A stretch of DNA of 64,000 nucleotides from Paraconiothyrium sp. Pb-2020 (lineage: Eukaryota > Ascomycota > Dothideomycetes > Pleosporales > Didymosphaeriaceae), in contig JAJUBI010000008.1 of assembly GCA_022419385.1 (NCBI GenBank), forward strand, positions 1,550,001 to 1,614,000, in the 5' to 3' direction. Numbering within the stretch: the first letter of the stretch is position 1; every line of letters begins with the position of its first letter. Position numbers and translations under genes: made by a program. Positions 21,849 to 33,961 of this stretch are shown piece by piece. The notes under the pieces were generated by a model. That model did no database searches. It had not been told where the DNA came from and worked only from the letters and a program-made list of their open reading frames with translations.

Positions 21849-24800
21849 CTATGCGCTAGGCGACGTGTTGGCCCGCGGAGTAGGATCGGGATCTCGCTCC
21901 TCGGCTGCCTTCTGGTTCGCTTTCGGTGTCTCCATGTCGATCTCTATCTCTTCGACTTTATGTCCAGGCGCGCGAGGGAAGATCTCGGGCGGTGTAAGCG
22001 TGGCTGTCGGCACTTGGTATGCGTCCTCACGCTCTTCGGCAGTGCGGTCTTCTGAAATAGCAGGTGGTGGGGAAGAGGGCAGTATAGAGTCGTCGACTGG
22101 GATATTTTCCACGGAGATGACGCTGCCCCTGCTGTTCGTTCGCATCATCTCGATGCCAAGCTTCGACGACGATTTTGGCCTTGACTTGGGGCTTTTTGCG
22201 CGGACATTGACGTTGCCTAGCTCGTCGTCTTCATCATCGCCAGACTCAGCGGACTCGTGCTTCCGTGTGCCCATGACGCGCCGTTTGGCTCCTACCAACT
22301 CAGCAGAAGGTTGACGTCGGATCGTCGGATCGTCCATGGCAGGTGGTGCAGATGCTGGGTCATGCGGTACGGCCAATTTCTGCCCCGCGAGGGGATCGAC
22401 ATTAGCTGCATCTTCGGAAATGCCTAAGCCACTCATCTCTCGAGCCAAGTCTCGCTCACGCCAATCGTCGGTGTTGGGGCGCGCAATTACGACAGGTACA
22501 TCGTCTCCGGTTCGACTGTCGTTGTCACCGAAGAAACTTGAGCTGATGGAGTCTTCTCGGCTAGACCCACGGTAGCTGCCCGAAGGAACTGTTGGAAAGC
22601 TCGAGGAATTAGAAGTAGGACTGCCATCTTGCTGAGATAGTTCTTGCCGAGACGATTCTTGACGCAAGCTAGACGGCATCATCGATGGGTACATGCTGGA
22701 TGCTGAAGTCCAGTTCGGTGGGGGAGGTTTCCACTGACACAGTTTACCCAGAGTGTCTGACAACTTCGCAATCGTAGGAGGCTTCTGTATGAGCGCATCG
22801 AAATGGTGTGGAGCTGATAATTCTTTCAGGTAACCGGTCACTGCGACGATAGGAGTATTGGAATTAGCGTTTTTCGTGTCCCTGATCATACGTGCCACGT
22901 CTGCACCATTGACTTGAGGCAGCTTGAATTCCATCATGATGATATCAAACTTGACCTCGCCCATAGCATAGCGGACAGCTTCCGACCCATTCGTGACAGT
23001 GAGAGTGCGACAGCGCAACTTTTCCAGAAGCTTCTCCATGACCAAGCGTGAGACAGGATGGTCTTCACATACTAGTACATCCAAAGGCCGGAACATGGGC
23101 CCATCTGCAAGTGAGATCTGGGACAGACGCCGAGAGCTTTGTCTTCGCCGTTGCACGCGAAGGAGTGCTTTGGCGCGAGTATCTTCTGTATCGGATGAGG
23201 AAGGGGAGATATCGAGGACTTGACTTCTGCGCTTGTGGTGGCTAGGAAGTAGGTCCCTGACAACATCTCCATCTTGAGAGCCAATTGTCTGTGATCGTGT
23301 ACGAGACGGTGCGCTTGTCTGCCCGAACGAGCTTTGACGCTGACTGGGATTTCCTTTCTCAGAGAATGAGGCTGACATGGCAGAAGGCGTTTTGACTAGC
23401 TTGATAGGTGATATAGCATCGGGAGAGGGACGCAAGCCGGATGACAAACGTGGTCCGTCGAAAAAGCTGCCAGGCTGGAGGGAACCGGGACTGCTAATTG
23501 CATGTGACAAGGTCGATGAACTGCTGGCTGATGTTTTACGTCGTTCATGATTCTGACCAGTGCTGAATTGGACTAGAAGCGGCGACGAAGGCTGAGAGCC
23601 CCGGCTAGGTGACGAATTAGGCCCGCTGATGGATGGGGACGAAGGGCGGCCTGTAGGCTTGGTGGTTGAAAGTGTACGTTTCAGTTGGCCGGGGATCATG
23701 GGACTCGACTCTAGAGATGGAGATGGGGAAGCCACGCTTGGGGACTGCAACGCAGAGCTTGGCTTGCTTTGTGATTGCATTGCTTCCGCGCGTAGCTTCT
23801 GAATGACGTCCTTGTTCGCCTTCTCAAGCACTGGAAGGTTCTTATAGCTGAAGTTACCAAAATCATCAGTGACCATTGGCTCACTAAGCCTTCTCGTCCT
23901 ACCTTCGCGGACATGGGCAGGTATATGTAATGGTATAAGGCCTCGTTTCATGGTGGTGACACTGACCTGCGAACGAACGCGGGATAGAGCATCATGTGGT
24001 CGGTCAGGATAATCCTGGCTGGGCGTGACGGCTGTTGAAGTGCTGGTGTCTTCGAACTCCGGTGCAAGGTTGTCCATAGCAGCCCCTCTGGTGTCGAAGT
24101 ATTCAGTGTCTTCGGGGTTCTCAGGTGCTGGGATAAAGGATGCTTCATCATCACGGAGAGTTTCCCAGTTGACATCGGCAAACCAAGGATGACTGCGAAT
24201 CTCCTCTCCACCACTGGCAAACTTGTCTTCCATGTTGGCGCCAAGTCGTTTAGCAGGGTCAATACACAAAAGACGGTTTATGAGATCCTTGGCTTCGTCA
24301 GATAAGCCATAGTCCTCATCGTTCTCCGGCCAGTCGATCCTTCGCGCTAAGATGTTCTGGAAGACTTCATCGGGAGTATCGGCATGGAATGGAGGGTAGC
24401 CATAAAGGCATTCGAATAGAATGCAACCCAGAGACCACCAATCACTAACTTCATCTTGGCCACTACCTGCAATTGTCTCGGGCGCCAGATAGTCAGGAGT
24501 ACCAACGAACCGACGGTTGTTGTCCTCAGGGTCGAAGAGCGCCATGGGTGGAGGTGGCATAGCTGAAGAAAGCGGTGGCGTACTGTTTTGAGCAACAGTC
24601 GATTGGCTGATCGTGTGAGCGAGGGGGAACAGATCTGGAGAACCTTCGTCGCTGTATGCTTCTTCTTCGATGGGCGACCGGCGCGCCTGGCCGTGGTCCT
24701 CCATAATGGAAAAGCGGCGGAACATTGCCTGTAATGCGTCGCTATCTCCGCTATCGCTCCGGTTCCCTGATGTCCTTCTGGATGGATCGCGGGTTGCAGT

Positions 24801-27692
24801 TTCGCGGTTCAAGCTGAAATATGATGGCTGACCGAGATCTCCTGTCAGCGCTGGTGTCATGCTTGGTGTCTGGGATGGAGATGGGTTCAGATCGAACGAT
24901 GCAGACCGCGAAGACCCAAGAGACACAGCACGATGAAAAGGTCCGGACTTCAATAGATCTGGAACCGGCTCAGCGGACTTGTTGTTGAGAGCTCTCTTCT
25001 GACGACCTATCAGACCCATGCGCGAGAGTCCAAAATCTGTAAGCTTCAGGTGGCCTTTTTGGTCAATGAGAAGATTGTCTGGCTTCAAATCGCGATGAAC
25101 AATGCTACGACTGTGCAGGTGCTCAACGCCAAGCACGACTTCAGCCAAGTACTTCTTTGCCCAGTCCTCGGGAAGCGATCCAAGCACCTTGATCAATGAC
25201 GCACAATCGCCGCCATTAAGATACTCCATGACAAGGTATAAATAATCCTTGCTTGAGAATGTCCAGTAGAGTTTGGCAACGAAATCGCTCTCACCCTGCC
25301 ACATCATAATGGCCCTTTCCGCCTTGACGTTAGTGACCTGATTCTTAGCAACCATATCTGCCTTCTTCAGCACCTTAATTGCATAATACTCCCCAGTGGA
25401 CTTCTTCTTGGCGAGGTAGACACTACCGAAGGCTCCTTTGCTGATAGGTTTAATGATCTCGAAATCCTTAATTGAAGGCGGCACTGCGCGCGGTTGTGGC
25501 TGACTAACGGGCGCTAGTCGGGGTGAAACTGGCCTGGTACCGTCTGACCCAGCGGTGGATGACTGCCGACGGTGGTGATGGATTGGTGCTATAGCAGGCG
25601 AAGAGAATTCCGTTGTAGTTAACACAGGCGACGTTATCGGGGATTGCAAAGCTTCGACTCCACTAGGTATGCGCGGTTTGTTCATGCGGAGCGGTGATGA
25701 AGGAGTCACAAGAGGCCGCGCTGGGGAGTGCTGCCGGCTGTTTGACATGACCGAGGGTAGGATAAGGCTTTTGCGCTTTCGTTCTCTCGAGCTTGCGATC
25801 CTGCTGAGACCGAGTTCAGATGACGGGGATTCTGCGCGTCTAGGGCCTGACAACACCGATGATCTCATACTGCTGTCGCTTTCTCCACCTGCATCGCTTT
25901 CGAAATGCATGGATTGCCTCTTGTTCTGGTTGGGGATACTGATCGCTCCAGCATGCGAGCGTGGAGTTTGGGTACCTGTGTGAGGGCTACTTGACCGGGT
26001 TGAACCTGCCACCGACGACTCTCTCCGACTGACCCGAGCGGACAAGGAAGCATCGGACGCATTGCGAAGAGCTTGGGCCATTGCTGAGGGACCATCGAAC
26101 GACCCGGGAAATATTCCTTCCTCGCCCGTGGGGAAATCTGGTGTTTCAAGAGAAGGGTCGTCGTCCTGCCGTTGTTCGTCTTCCGAAGAACTATCCTCAC
26201 CTGCGGCTATACGAGCTGCCTTGTCCATAGCAGCTTCAATGCACTCTTGAACGAGGAGATCGAACTCAACCCGGAGACGCTCGGAGTACTCCAAGATGCG
26301 GCGATGACGAAAGATGGCATCAATCTTCGCTCTTGCTAGCCTGGCCGTATCTTCACAGAGCATCTTCAGACCCTCGCAGTGATCCGTCGACCCAGCTGTA
26401 GGTGATTGCCATTGGAGCACCTGTGATATGCGGTTCTCGGATTGGGGTGATTGAGTACGAATTTCAGCCACAGACTGTGACCGGGCGCTGTCTTTGATAG
26501 CAGGAGTGTTGATCTCGACGGCAGTGTCGCAAAGGTCGAGCACGAGCTCCACAATACGAGCTAATGGACGACGTACAGCGAACGACCGTGCACGATGGTG
26601 ACCGAACCCACTTGACCGGTCTCGTGACCTGGAGGGTGGAGAGGCCGGAGAATTTCGTCCTGACGGTGTCCCTGAAGAAGGCGCCGAAGTCGGCTGGATG
26701 ATGGCGCCCTTGTACTCCGGAGGCTGCGGTGGCTGGACTAGTTCAGTAGAAGTCGCCCTTGCAGGCCGCGACTGCGCTTCCAAAGCATCCAGCACCTTGA
26801 CAATAGCATTCCGATGTTCGACGAGAGCCTCCTGCGACATCTGCACGTCCATCTCTGCGCGATGTTCTTGCAGGCACAAGTCGGTGTGCTTCTCGAACCA
26901 CCATGGGGTGATCTGACGCTCACAAATACGGCAAAGTGCAGGCAGAGGCGGTGGATGATTACCGGGATCGTTGGCAGCCGTTTCAGCCAGACCAGTCAGA
27001 TAATGAGCGAGCATCTCGGCGCCGACACCGAGTGATTCCACGAGCACCTCTGGCAAGTCGATGGTCACCTCGCGGATAACCGCAGGACGTATCATCCACA
27101 TCGTCTAGACAGGTCAGCCATAGTGCGATTAGAGGGATTCAATGTGACTTACATGGCTCTCCTCGCCAGTCGTCCGGTCATAGACCATGATGCCCTGAGC
27201 CTCGAGGTTAATAATTTGCTCGTCCTCCTCCTCACTTGGTGGTGTCTCAAGGGCACACTCTTGCTGCTGATTCGACTCGGATTGCTTCGATCGCTTTCGT
27301 CTCAACACTGAGAGCGGCCCCAGGCGCATGGAGAAGCGGGTGATGTGGCTACGGGAGTCATCCTGCTTGATTGACTCCACCGTCTCGGCAAACTGATTGG
27401 GATTGCCGAGCAGCAGTTCGGACACGGGCTTTCCTACCACTTCTTGTGGAGTCGTGCCAACTACATCCTTCCATGAGGCGCTGACATAGCGTATCTTGCC
27501 GTCCAAGCCAAGGTCCATGATTACGTTCATGCTTTGCTCGGCAGCCTCCTTGAGGTCCTCGCGCTCGTTCCGCATGTCCTCGCTGACGGTCCGCTCCATC
27601 TGGACGCGTTGCTTGAGATTGGCCGCGGCTTCCTTCTTCAGCGCCGTCACAGCTGGCGGGGCCAGTGTGGCAGGCTTTGCTTCGTCGGCCAT
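21849..27692 (-). CDS. RIM15: Rim15-type PAS/AGC kinase/receiver protein
   Basis: Two exons, 27692-27153 and 27104-21849, give 1931 residues. The order is: PAS at about 55-130 (MNVIMDLGLDGKIRYVSASW); a small zinc motif with Cys238, Cys241, His253 and Cys257; a long Ser/Pro-rich linker; an AGC kinase at about 725-1156 with SKGAFGSV, VHRDLKPDN and DFG; an insert of roughly 170 residues before GTPDYLAPE; another low-complexity stretch; then a receiver domain at about 1520-1640. The split kinase is the hallmark of the Greatwall/Rim15 family, which restrains PP2A-B55 through endosulfine proteins and drives quiescence and stress responses downstream of TORC1/PKA. The receiver keeps the acidic pair (CEDHP), Thr and Lys, but has Glu1572 where the phospho-acceptor Asp is expected. 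The 48-nt intron is clear. Confidence 0.95.
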
Positions 27693-29269
27693 TGCAGCCT
27701 TCTCTAGACGTAGGCTCCGGTGGTGGTTGGCGTGACGTGACGAGACGTGACGTCTGCCCGCAGGCTCGTGGTGAATGGGCTAAACGCGTACGGCGGCCAG
27801 GACCATGGTGGATGGATGCGTCGAGGGCTGCGTGTTTTCTCTCGCGAAGCGTGGGTCGACAAGCAGGCAGACTGGGATCCTCGCTGCAGTGCACGGCGTG
27901 TCCGCGGCAGACAGACAGCTAGAGGAGCCGCATCGCGTGCTGAGGCAGCGATTGAGGGGTTGTGCAGTGAGCGGTGCGAGCGGCCGTACCGCGTCAGGAA
28001 ATTTTGGGCGTGGTAGAAAAGAAGAGAGCCGGGAGAGGACGAGAGGGGTTGCTCGAACACCAAGCGTAGGCGATGCAGTGGCGCTGATTGGCCTTTAGCC
28101 CTGCTGCGAGGAGGATCCACCCACGGGCGCGTCACACGGAAGACACAGCGCGGCGCGGCCTCCACGCTGCCCACTGCTCGCCTATATTCCTCGCGACCAC
28201 ATTCCCGTGTTTCACGCTGCTGCTGGCCACCGCATCTGTTCCCGTTCCTTTGCCCAGGTGTGAATTCGACGTGGGGAGCGCTCGGCCGCGGTGGCTTCCA
28301 GGCGTCTCACCGTCCCCCAGCGCAGCATCAGCATACTTTCGATCCCCCGCATGACCCGGACACGGCCTGCACGAAGCGTCTGGGATTGTCCCAAAACCGA
28401 CACCATCTCGATTAGGGGACAATCCGCCGCGGCGGGCTCAGCCCAGGACTGCATCAACATCCAGCCCAACAGGACGACGGCTGCTGCCGTTCCCTTTCCG
28501 CCTGAAGGTTTCAATCTATATACCACCACTTGATGTCCCAGTCTGGGTAACTTGAGATCTACTGGCCATTCGACACCTCGTCTCAAGTCTGCAGCCATCG
28601 GTGCTTCGATCGTGGACACTCTCGCTATTCTTGCTATACGTTGCACGACATGACTACTACTGTAAACGTAGTATGCACACACCCTGTACAACAGTTTCCT
28701 CGACACTCCGGCCTGCAGCAGTCATGTCTAGCTTGGCCGTCGGCTGTAGTTGTAATCCACAAGATCCGCTAATGCACCAAGCCGACCACCCTGTGGTCAT
28801 CCTGCCATGACGCGGTGGGGCCCTAGTACTCCTCCGCGGCCATCCAGTCCCATTCGGCCGCCATGGTCTGGGAAGTTGGCCTGGCGGGAAGTTGACGAGA
28901 CCACTCGATCATCTTGGACGCCCCCCCTACCTAGCTCTCCTGGCCGTCGGCCCTTCCAACGGCCACCCTTATTCCCACTACGCTCTAAACACCGTCAGAC
29001 GACCTGCTCGTGCCTGTCGATAATCGCCACGCTGCACGAGAGCGCACACTGCACGCAGAAAATTTGGTAAGCTTCATTGAACCGATTATCCTATGACACT
29101 TGCATACAGAAAAGGACGCCGCGACACGCTGGCGCACGTTAGAAGACACCGGATGCCGGATGCACTGTGCCGGCTCCCGCATGTACTGAGTTTCTACGAA
29201 TATGTGCAGCTACATTTGAACCCTCCCAACGCGTAGCGGCGCCGTCGGTTATGACCTCAGATTCTACAA
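27693..29269. other. RIM15 upstream region, otherwise empty
   Basis: 1.6 kb 5' of RIM15, GC-rich up to about 28.2 kb. Two TGACGT motifs lie within about 60 nt of the RIM15 start. ORFs up to 164 codons (28212-28706, -) look like chance. Confidence 0.5.
27733..27754. promoter_or_regulatory. Paired TGACGT (CRE-like) motifs
   Basis: TGACGT occurs at 27733-27738 and 27748-27753, the latter as TGACGTC, 41-60 nt upstream of the RIM15 ATG. ATF/CREB-type bZIP factors bind this core. The sites may lie in the transcribed leader, so a regulatory role is only suggested. Confidence 0.3.
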
Positions 29270-30226
29270 CTAGTCGAAGTAGACAGCTTCCGGCTTGTGG
29301 ACGGCTATCTTGCCAGACGAGCTGCTCTTGAGCACGATGCGTGGATCCTCTTTGCTGCCCTTGACCGACTCCCCATCGACCGTCTTCTCCTCATACACGA
29401 CTTCGACCACTTCTCCGTCGACAATACCTGAAATGGCTTTCCATTGCACTTTCTGGCCTACCTGCGGCACACGGGTTTTGTCCCCGCCCTTCTTCTGTTT
29501 CTTATTGGATCCTGTTGCGTTCGCCCCGCTTCCGCGTTTCTTGGGAGTCGGATGCTCCTTATCATCACCATGCGCGGATCCCGAATGGGACTGGTCTTCC
29601 TCCGATGCAGCCTCGTCGTGTTTGTTCTCTTTCTTGAAGTCTTGGTATGCCTTCTGACCATTCTTCATGTGCTGTTCGTCTTCCCAATGGTGAGTGCAAT
29701 CTTTGGCATCCTTCCTATCGTTATTGCCGTTTGGCTCCGCTTCTCCGTCTTCACCGTCTTTGCTTGCGTTCTTTCTTGCACTCTTCGCCTTTGAAGTGTT
29801 AGCAACATACTGTTTGCCCTCCTTGCTTTCCTCTTGCTTCTTCTGGTCCGTTTCCTCTTTCTCCTTCTCGCTCATCTGCTCCCATGCCTTCTTCGGCAGA
29901 TATCGCTTCTCGGTCCCATCTTCCTGTTTGGCGTTGCCGCTCCCCTCTTTAGTCTGCCACTCCTCCTTCGTCCAATTGTCGAGGTGTTTTGCCTTGTCAT
30001 CTTTCTCGTCGGTTGTATAGCCGCCTCCGCGCTGCTTGTATTCAGAAGCCATCATCTGGGCCTAGAGGCAGTCAGCTCAATGCTCCTTAGGATTGCGCAT
30101 ACGTCGGCCACAGACCTTCCGCGCTGACCATTGACCTGGTGCACCACCCTTGTCACCGGCCTGGATCTCTTCTTTGACCTCGTTCCTCAGCTCAGGATCC
30201 GTGTATTTATCATCCTTAGACGGCAT
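29270..30226 (-). CDS. DUF2945/HVA1-type TUDOR protein
   Basis: Two exons, 30226-30116 and 30061-29270, give 300 residues. The N-terminal 110 residues (YTDPELRNEVKEEI, GDKGGAPGQWSARKAQMMASEY, then NWTKEEWQTKEGSG and KRYLPKKAWEQM) form a block conserved in fungi and some bacteria, probably DUF5872-like. The middle is highly charged, mostly Lys, Glu, Asp and Asn, without hydrophobic core. The last 63 residues (VGQKVQWKAISGIVDGEVVEV ... HKPEAVYFD) match the hypervirulence-associated protein TUDOR domain (DUF2945). The charge pattern suggests a hydrophilin or chromatin-associated protein, and neither is shown. The intron uses a weak GTCTGT donor, but the joined frame ARK/AQMM is the conserved one. 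The start ATG gives the conserved MPSKDDKYTDPE. Confidence 0.85.
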
Positions 30227-33013
30227 CTTGACAGCTAGTGCACACGACAAAGCTCTTCGCGTAGCGATAGCAGTGGCAGGCAAGTATAGATGGCGTAACG
30301 GCAAAGCGCAGTTTGCAAGTCTCGCTATATGGTACATGAGTTTGAACTAGATCCGACAACCACGGACATGCACATATGTACCCCAGATGCCACAGACCTC
30401 CACTGACGTACCCGTACCTGCGCAAGTTCCCCGCAAGCCGCCATGATAATCTCATCATCATCACCTTCCCCAACCCCTTACATCCTGCTTGCGTCGTACC
30501 AACAGTGTTTGGGACTTTGTTGCAAATGCGTCGTCGTGACATCAACGAGCCTGATCTGGCATCGGGGCACGTGCGCACCGCCCGCCTCTTCAGAGGTCGT
30601 TGGTCTCGTTTCGTCAAGTCGGGGCTGCGGAGTGATCATTGCACGCTACCCGATCAACGGGCCGAGCAATGTTCGGAGGTACCGATGGCTGGGAGAGTTT
30701 GAGTGCTTGTTTGCGGGACTGCCAATCAGGGGCGGGCGAAAAGCGGGGCATGCTCGAGGATGTAGAACGGGCATGGTGCATGCGGTGCGACGCTGGGCAA
30801 TGAACATCTCAATGAACGTGAGAACGCCGCACTTTAGGACTTGTTTGGGTATTACGTATGGCTTATTGGGTTTATACGGCAGATAGGGGAGTCTGGAGTT
30901 GGACTCGGTCCTTTTCATGTAGAGCGTCTGGATCTGGGTTGTGTGAGGGTGGATTCGATTGTGAGTTCGTTCAGGGGTAAGTTCAAGCTGAATTCATACA
31001 GGCGTAAATCTGCCCAGATATGTTCTCCTTTGTAGGGATATGAAATGACAAACTTTCGAACTTAAACCTGCACCCACGTTGAGTGTATTCTAGGGCAACT
31101 TGATACGCGATACAACGCCAAAATTCGGGCAGGACATCCGACGTTCGTACGACTTACAGCTGAGGACGTGGAGGTCAACAGGCACTTCAAAGCGACTAGA
31201 GTTCTCTCGAGTATACCAACAGTACCTTCCATAGACTACATTGTGGGCAAGACCGGCTACACTATATTCGAACAGCTGCACCCTAGATTTGTTAAGACCG
31301 CTCACCTGTCCAGCGACTCTCTCACTCCTACCATCGGTTTATCTTTGACCACTTGGATTCAAGCGAAGGTTTCAATCATTACTGCAAATAGAAGCGTCTT
31401 CCGATCACTAATGGAGTGCTGAGAACATAGGTAAATTACATTACAGCTGAGAACAGCAGGCACCCTCTAGAATATATCATCGACAAGACTGCGCGCAGTT
31501 CGGAGTCGAAGCTAACAGTATATTCACTTCCGTCTTCCATCAGTTTCGTCTATCTGCACTGTCCCAAGCGCTCACTGTTTCGGACAGACCTGACACGACT
31601 GATCAGAAGCCTATCCCTGTGCCGGCGCCTTTCACGTGTATTCTCACTAACCTCCATGTCTTCATGAGTCTCAGGCTTATCTATATCACGGCCTGTTTCG
31701 GTCCAACGGCCTAGACATGCGTGGCCTTGCATATCCGGATCTTCCGATCGATGGTGCTTACAGCTACCACAGCAAACTTGCTTTTGACTGCTGATTGGAC
31801 CATACGGCCCATAACTCAGTCCACTACCATTGGCGTCAGAAATCTCATTCAGATCGCGCAAAAGCCCGAAAGAACAGGTCACTACCTGTTCTCTTGCGAG
31901 GGGAGTAGAGTATTAGTCTGGTAAGGAGTCCTCGTCGTCGTCTTCCTGCATATGACAGTCGTCTGCGAAAGCGACCTAAAATATCTAAGGCAGGTTATGA
32001 AACGCCCCAGCGACTTCCTGCTCGTGTAAGTATGTGTGGTGCTATTGCTGGGACCGCTCATGGTATACAAGCCTGCAAAATTTCGAGTCCATGAGGTCAC
32101 ATTGATACTCGCGGACTTCTGACTTGTTTTATAGAGAACACACTCCCTGGACCAGCTTAAGCTCGTACTCTACGTATATCTAGGTATGTATTGTATAAAT
32201 ATATGCCAGTGTTCTAAAGTGTCCGCTCTACTAACTTGCGACATTTTTCGTCTCAAAAAATAGGGAACCCTCAACAAGCAATTGCACATTTACGGACCTT
32301 AGGGCGACTCGACTACACTATGAATCCATTCTTTCCACTGATACGGTACGCTTCAGCTATCTTCCAGGGCTTGGTGATGCGACTAGTCGGATTGAATAGC
32401 GAGCTTGGGTACTACAAAAAGATCGGGTTTACCCAGCCACTTGCTGCATCTGTACGTAGGGCTTTGCTGGGAACTGTAACTCTTGTTGTTCTACATAGAT
32501 GTCCTCACGGTGACAGGGCGAATCTAGAGGAAGTAGGAATGAGTGGACTGATTTGAGTGTTGCCGCAGTCCATCTCACAGAGAAGTGCCTCGGTTACGAA
32601 CCCAAGATCCAGCCGTGCGGGTTCTAGATCCTTGAGACCAAATCCCACTGGACATAAAACGCAAAAGGAACCTTGAAGGAGACAAAGCCTGTCAGATCTA
32701 GAAGGCGAGACGGATCCCGGTTACCGGCTACACCGCCATTGGCTTATTCACCTCGGCTAAAGCCGATGTAGTCTAGTCAGGTCCCTTTTCAAGGTCGCAT
32801 GAACTAACTTCACATCTAGCGCGACGACATCAAGGCACCACTAGATCCTACTCTAAGCGCTCAAAAGCGCACGATGTCCCCTCTAATCTCGCTGTCGCTG
32901 TTCTTTGCACCGTCGTACATTCAGTCGCTCTTTTGCGTACCTACAGTCGTTGAAACCATACATTCGCTTTAATATACCAAAGTCCTTCTTTAATAATACT
33001 ACACCGCGTAAAG
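30227..33013. other. Gene-poor 2.8-kb stretch
   Basis: No gene recognised. ORFs of up to 147 codons (30443-30886, +) and 110 codons (31882-31550, -) lack domains and good splice neighbours. Sequence from about 31.0 to 32.3 kb is AT-rich with many stops in all frames, as in decayed repeat DNA, but I could not identify any transposon protein. Confidence 0.5.
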
Positions 33014-33691
33014 ATGTACTCCAAAGCCTCTATCGCCGCCCTCTTCGGTGCTTTCCTCGCTGCCTCCGCGCAAACCACCGCTCCCAGCTCCGCCGCTGCG
33101 AAGGCCACTGGCCCCATCGTTTCCGTTATCCTCCCCGGCGCCGACAATCAGACCCTTGTGGGCTCCGTCATTGCTGTAAAGTCCGCATTGACAACGCTCA
33201 ATGTTGAATGTGCACCCGGCACCGATAGCGACGAATGCGGCATGCCGATGGGAGGCATGAAGGTCACCCAGGGCCCTTCAACGGCTGTGATGTCCACTGT
33301 CATCGCCGAAGAATCGGACCCCGTCGTTGTAACATACGGATGGGAGTGTAGTCTCGGCGGCACCACCACGGCCAAGTGCACTTACTCGAACGCCGCCAGC
33401 GTCACCGGTTCGATCGATCCGTCGTTATTGAGCTCAATTAATGCCGATATGACGGACTCTGCAATGACTACCGAGTTGAACGAGCAGGATCTTAAGACTG
33501 CGCTCTTTGCAGTTTCGATCACGGCGGGTGCAGATAAGCTGTCGCAGACTGGCAGCGCAGATGCGACGGGCAGCGGATCCGGCTCACCTACGGGAAGTGC
33601 TGCGTCGCCATCGAACACTGGGGCTGCGTCGAACGTCAAGATGGGAGGGTTTATGATTGGTGGCGCGCTTGCGGCAGTGTTCATGCTATGA
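33014..33691 (+). CDS. Secreted GPI-anchored protein, unknown function
   Basis: Intronless, 225 residues. The signal peptide covers about 1-19 (MYSKASIAALFGAFLAASAQ). The mature domain has four cysteines (VECAPGTDSDEC and WECSLGGTTTAKC), probably two disulfides. An acidic helix-rich part follows (MTDSAMTTELNEQDLKTALFAV), then a Gly/Ser/Thr/Ala linker and a hydrophobic tail (GGFMIGGALAAVFML), the layout of a GPI-attached surface protein. This resembles small GPI proteins common in filamentous ascomycetes, but I know no named family. Its CDS is GC-rich with C/G third positions, suggesting good expression. The neighbouring acyltransferase gene converges on it across 270 bp. Confidence 0.85.
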   Translation: MYSKASIAALFGAFLAASAQTTAPSSAAAKATGPIVSVILPGADNQTLVGSVIAVKSALTTLNVECAPGTDSDECGMPMGGMKVTQGPSTAVMSTVIAEESDPVVVTYGWECSLGGTTTAKCTYSNAASVTGSIDPSLLSSINADMTDSAMTTELNEQDLKTALFAVSITAGADKLSQTGSADATGSGSGSPTGSAASPSNTGAASNVKMGGFMIGGALAAVFML

Positions 33692-33961
33692 GCGCTGTTT
33701 GTTGCGGGGGATACCCACCTTTGGATCCAGAGTCGTAAAATGAACAATTGTAAATAATTGTTAATGTTCGATATGCAAGCGAAATCATGTCATTGTGAAC
33801 GTCAGCCAGAAGAGCTTCCCCACACACTGGAGATCCCACGGCCGGCTACCTGGCAGTAGATCCTTCCATGGCTGGTGCTGTGCTGAGTCGCCAAAGTCGA
33901 TACTCACACATTGATGTGAGAGTCGGGAACTACAAAACACTTACATTCATTTTTAGACATC

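Noticed and set aside
28212..28706. 164-codon ORF upstream of RIM15
   Set aside because: No domain, and it is shadowed by open frames on the other strand.
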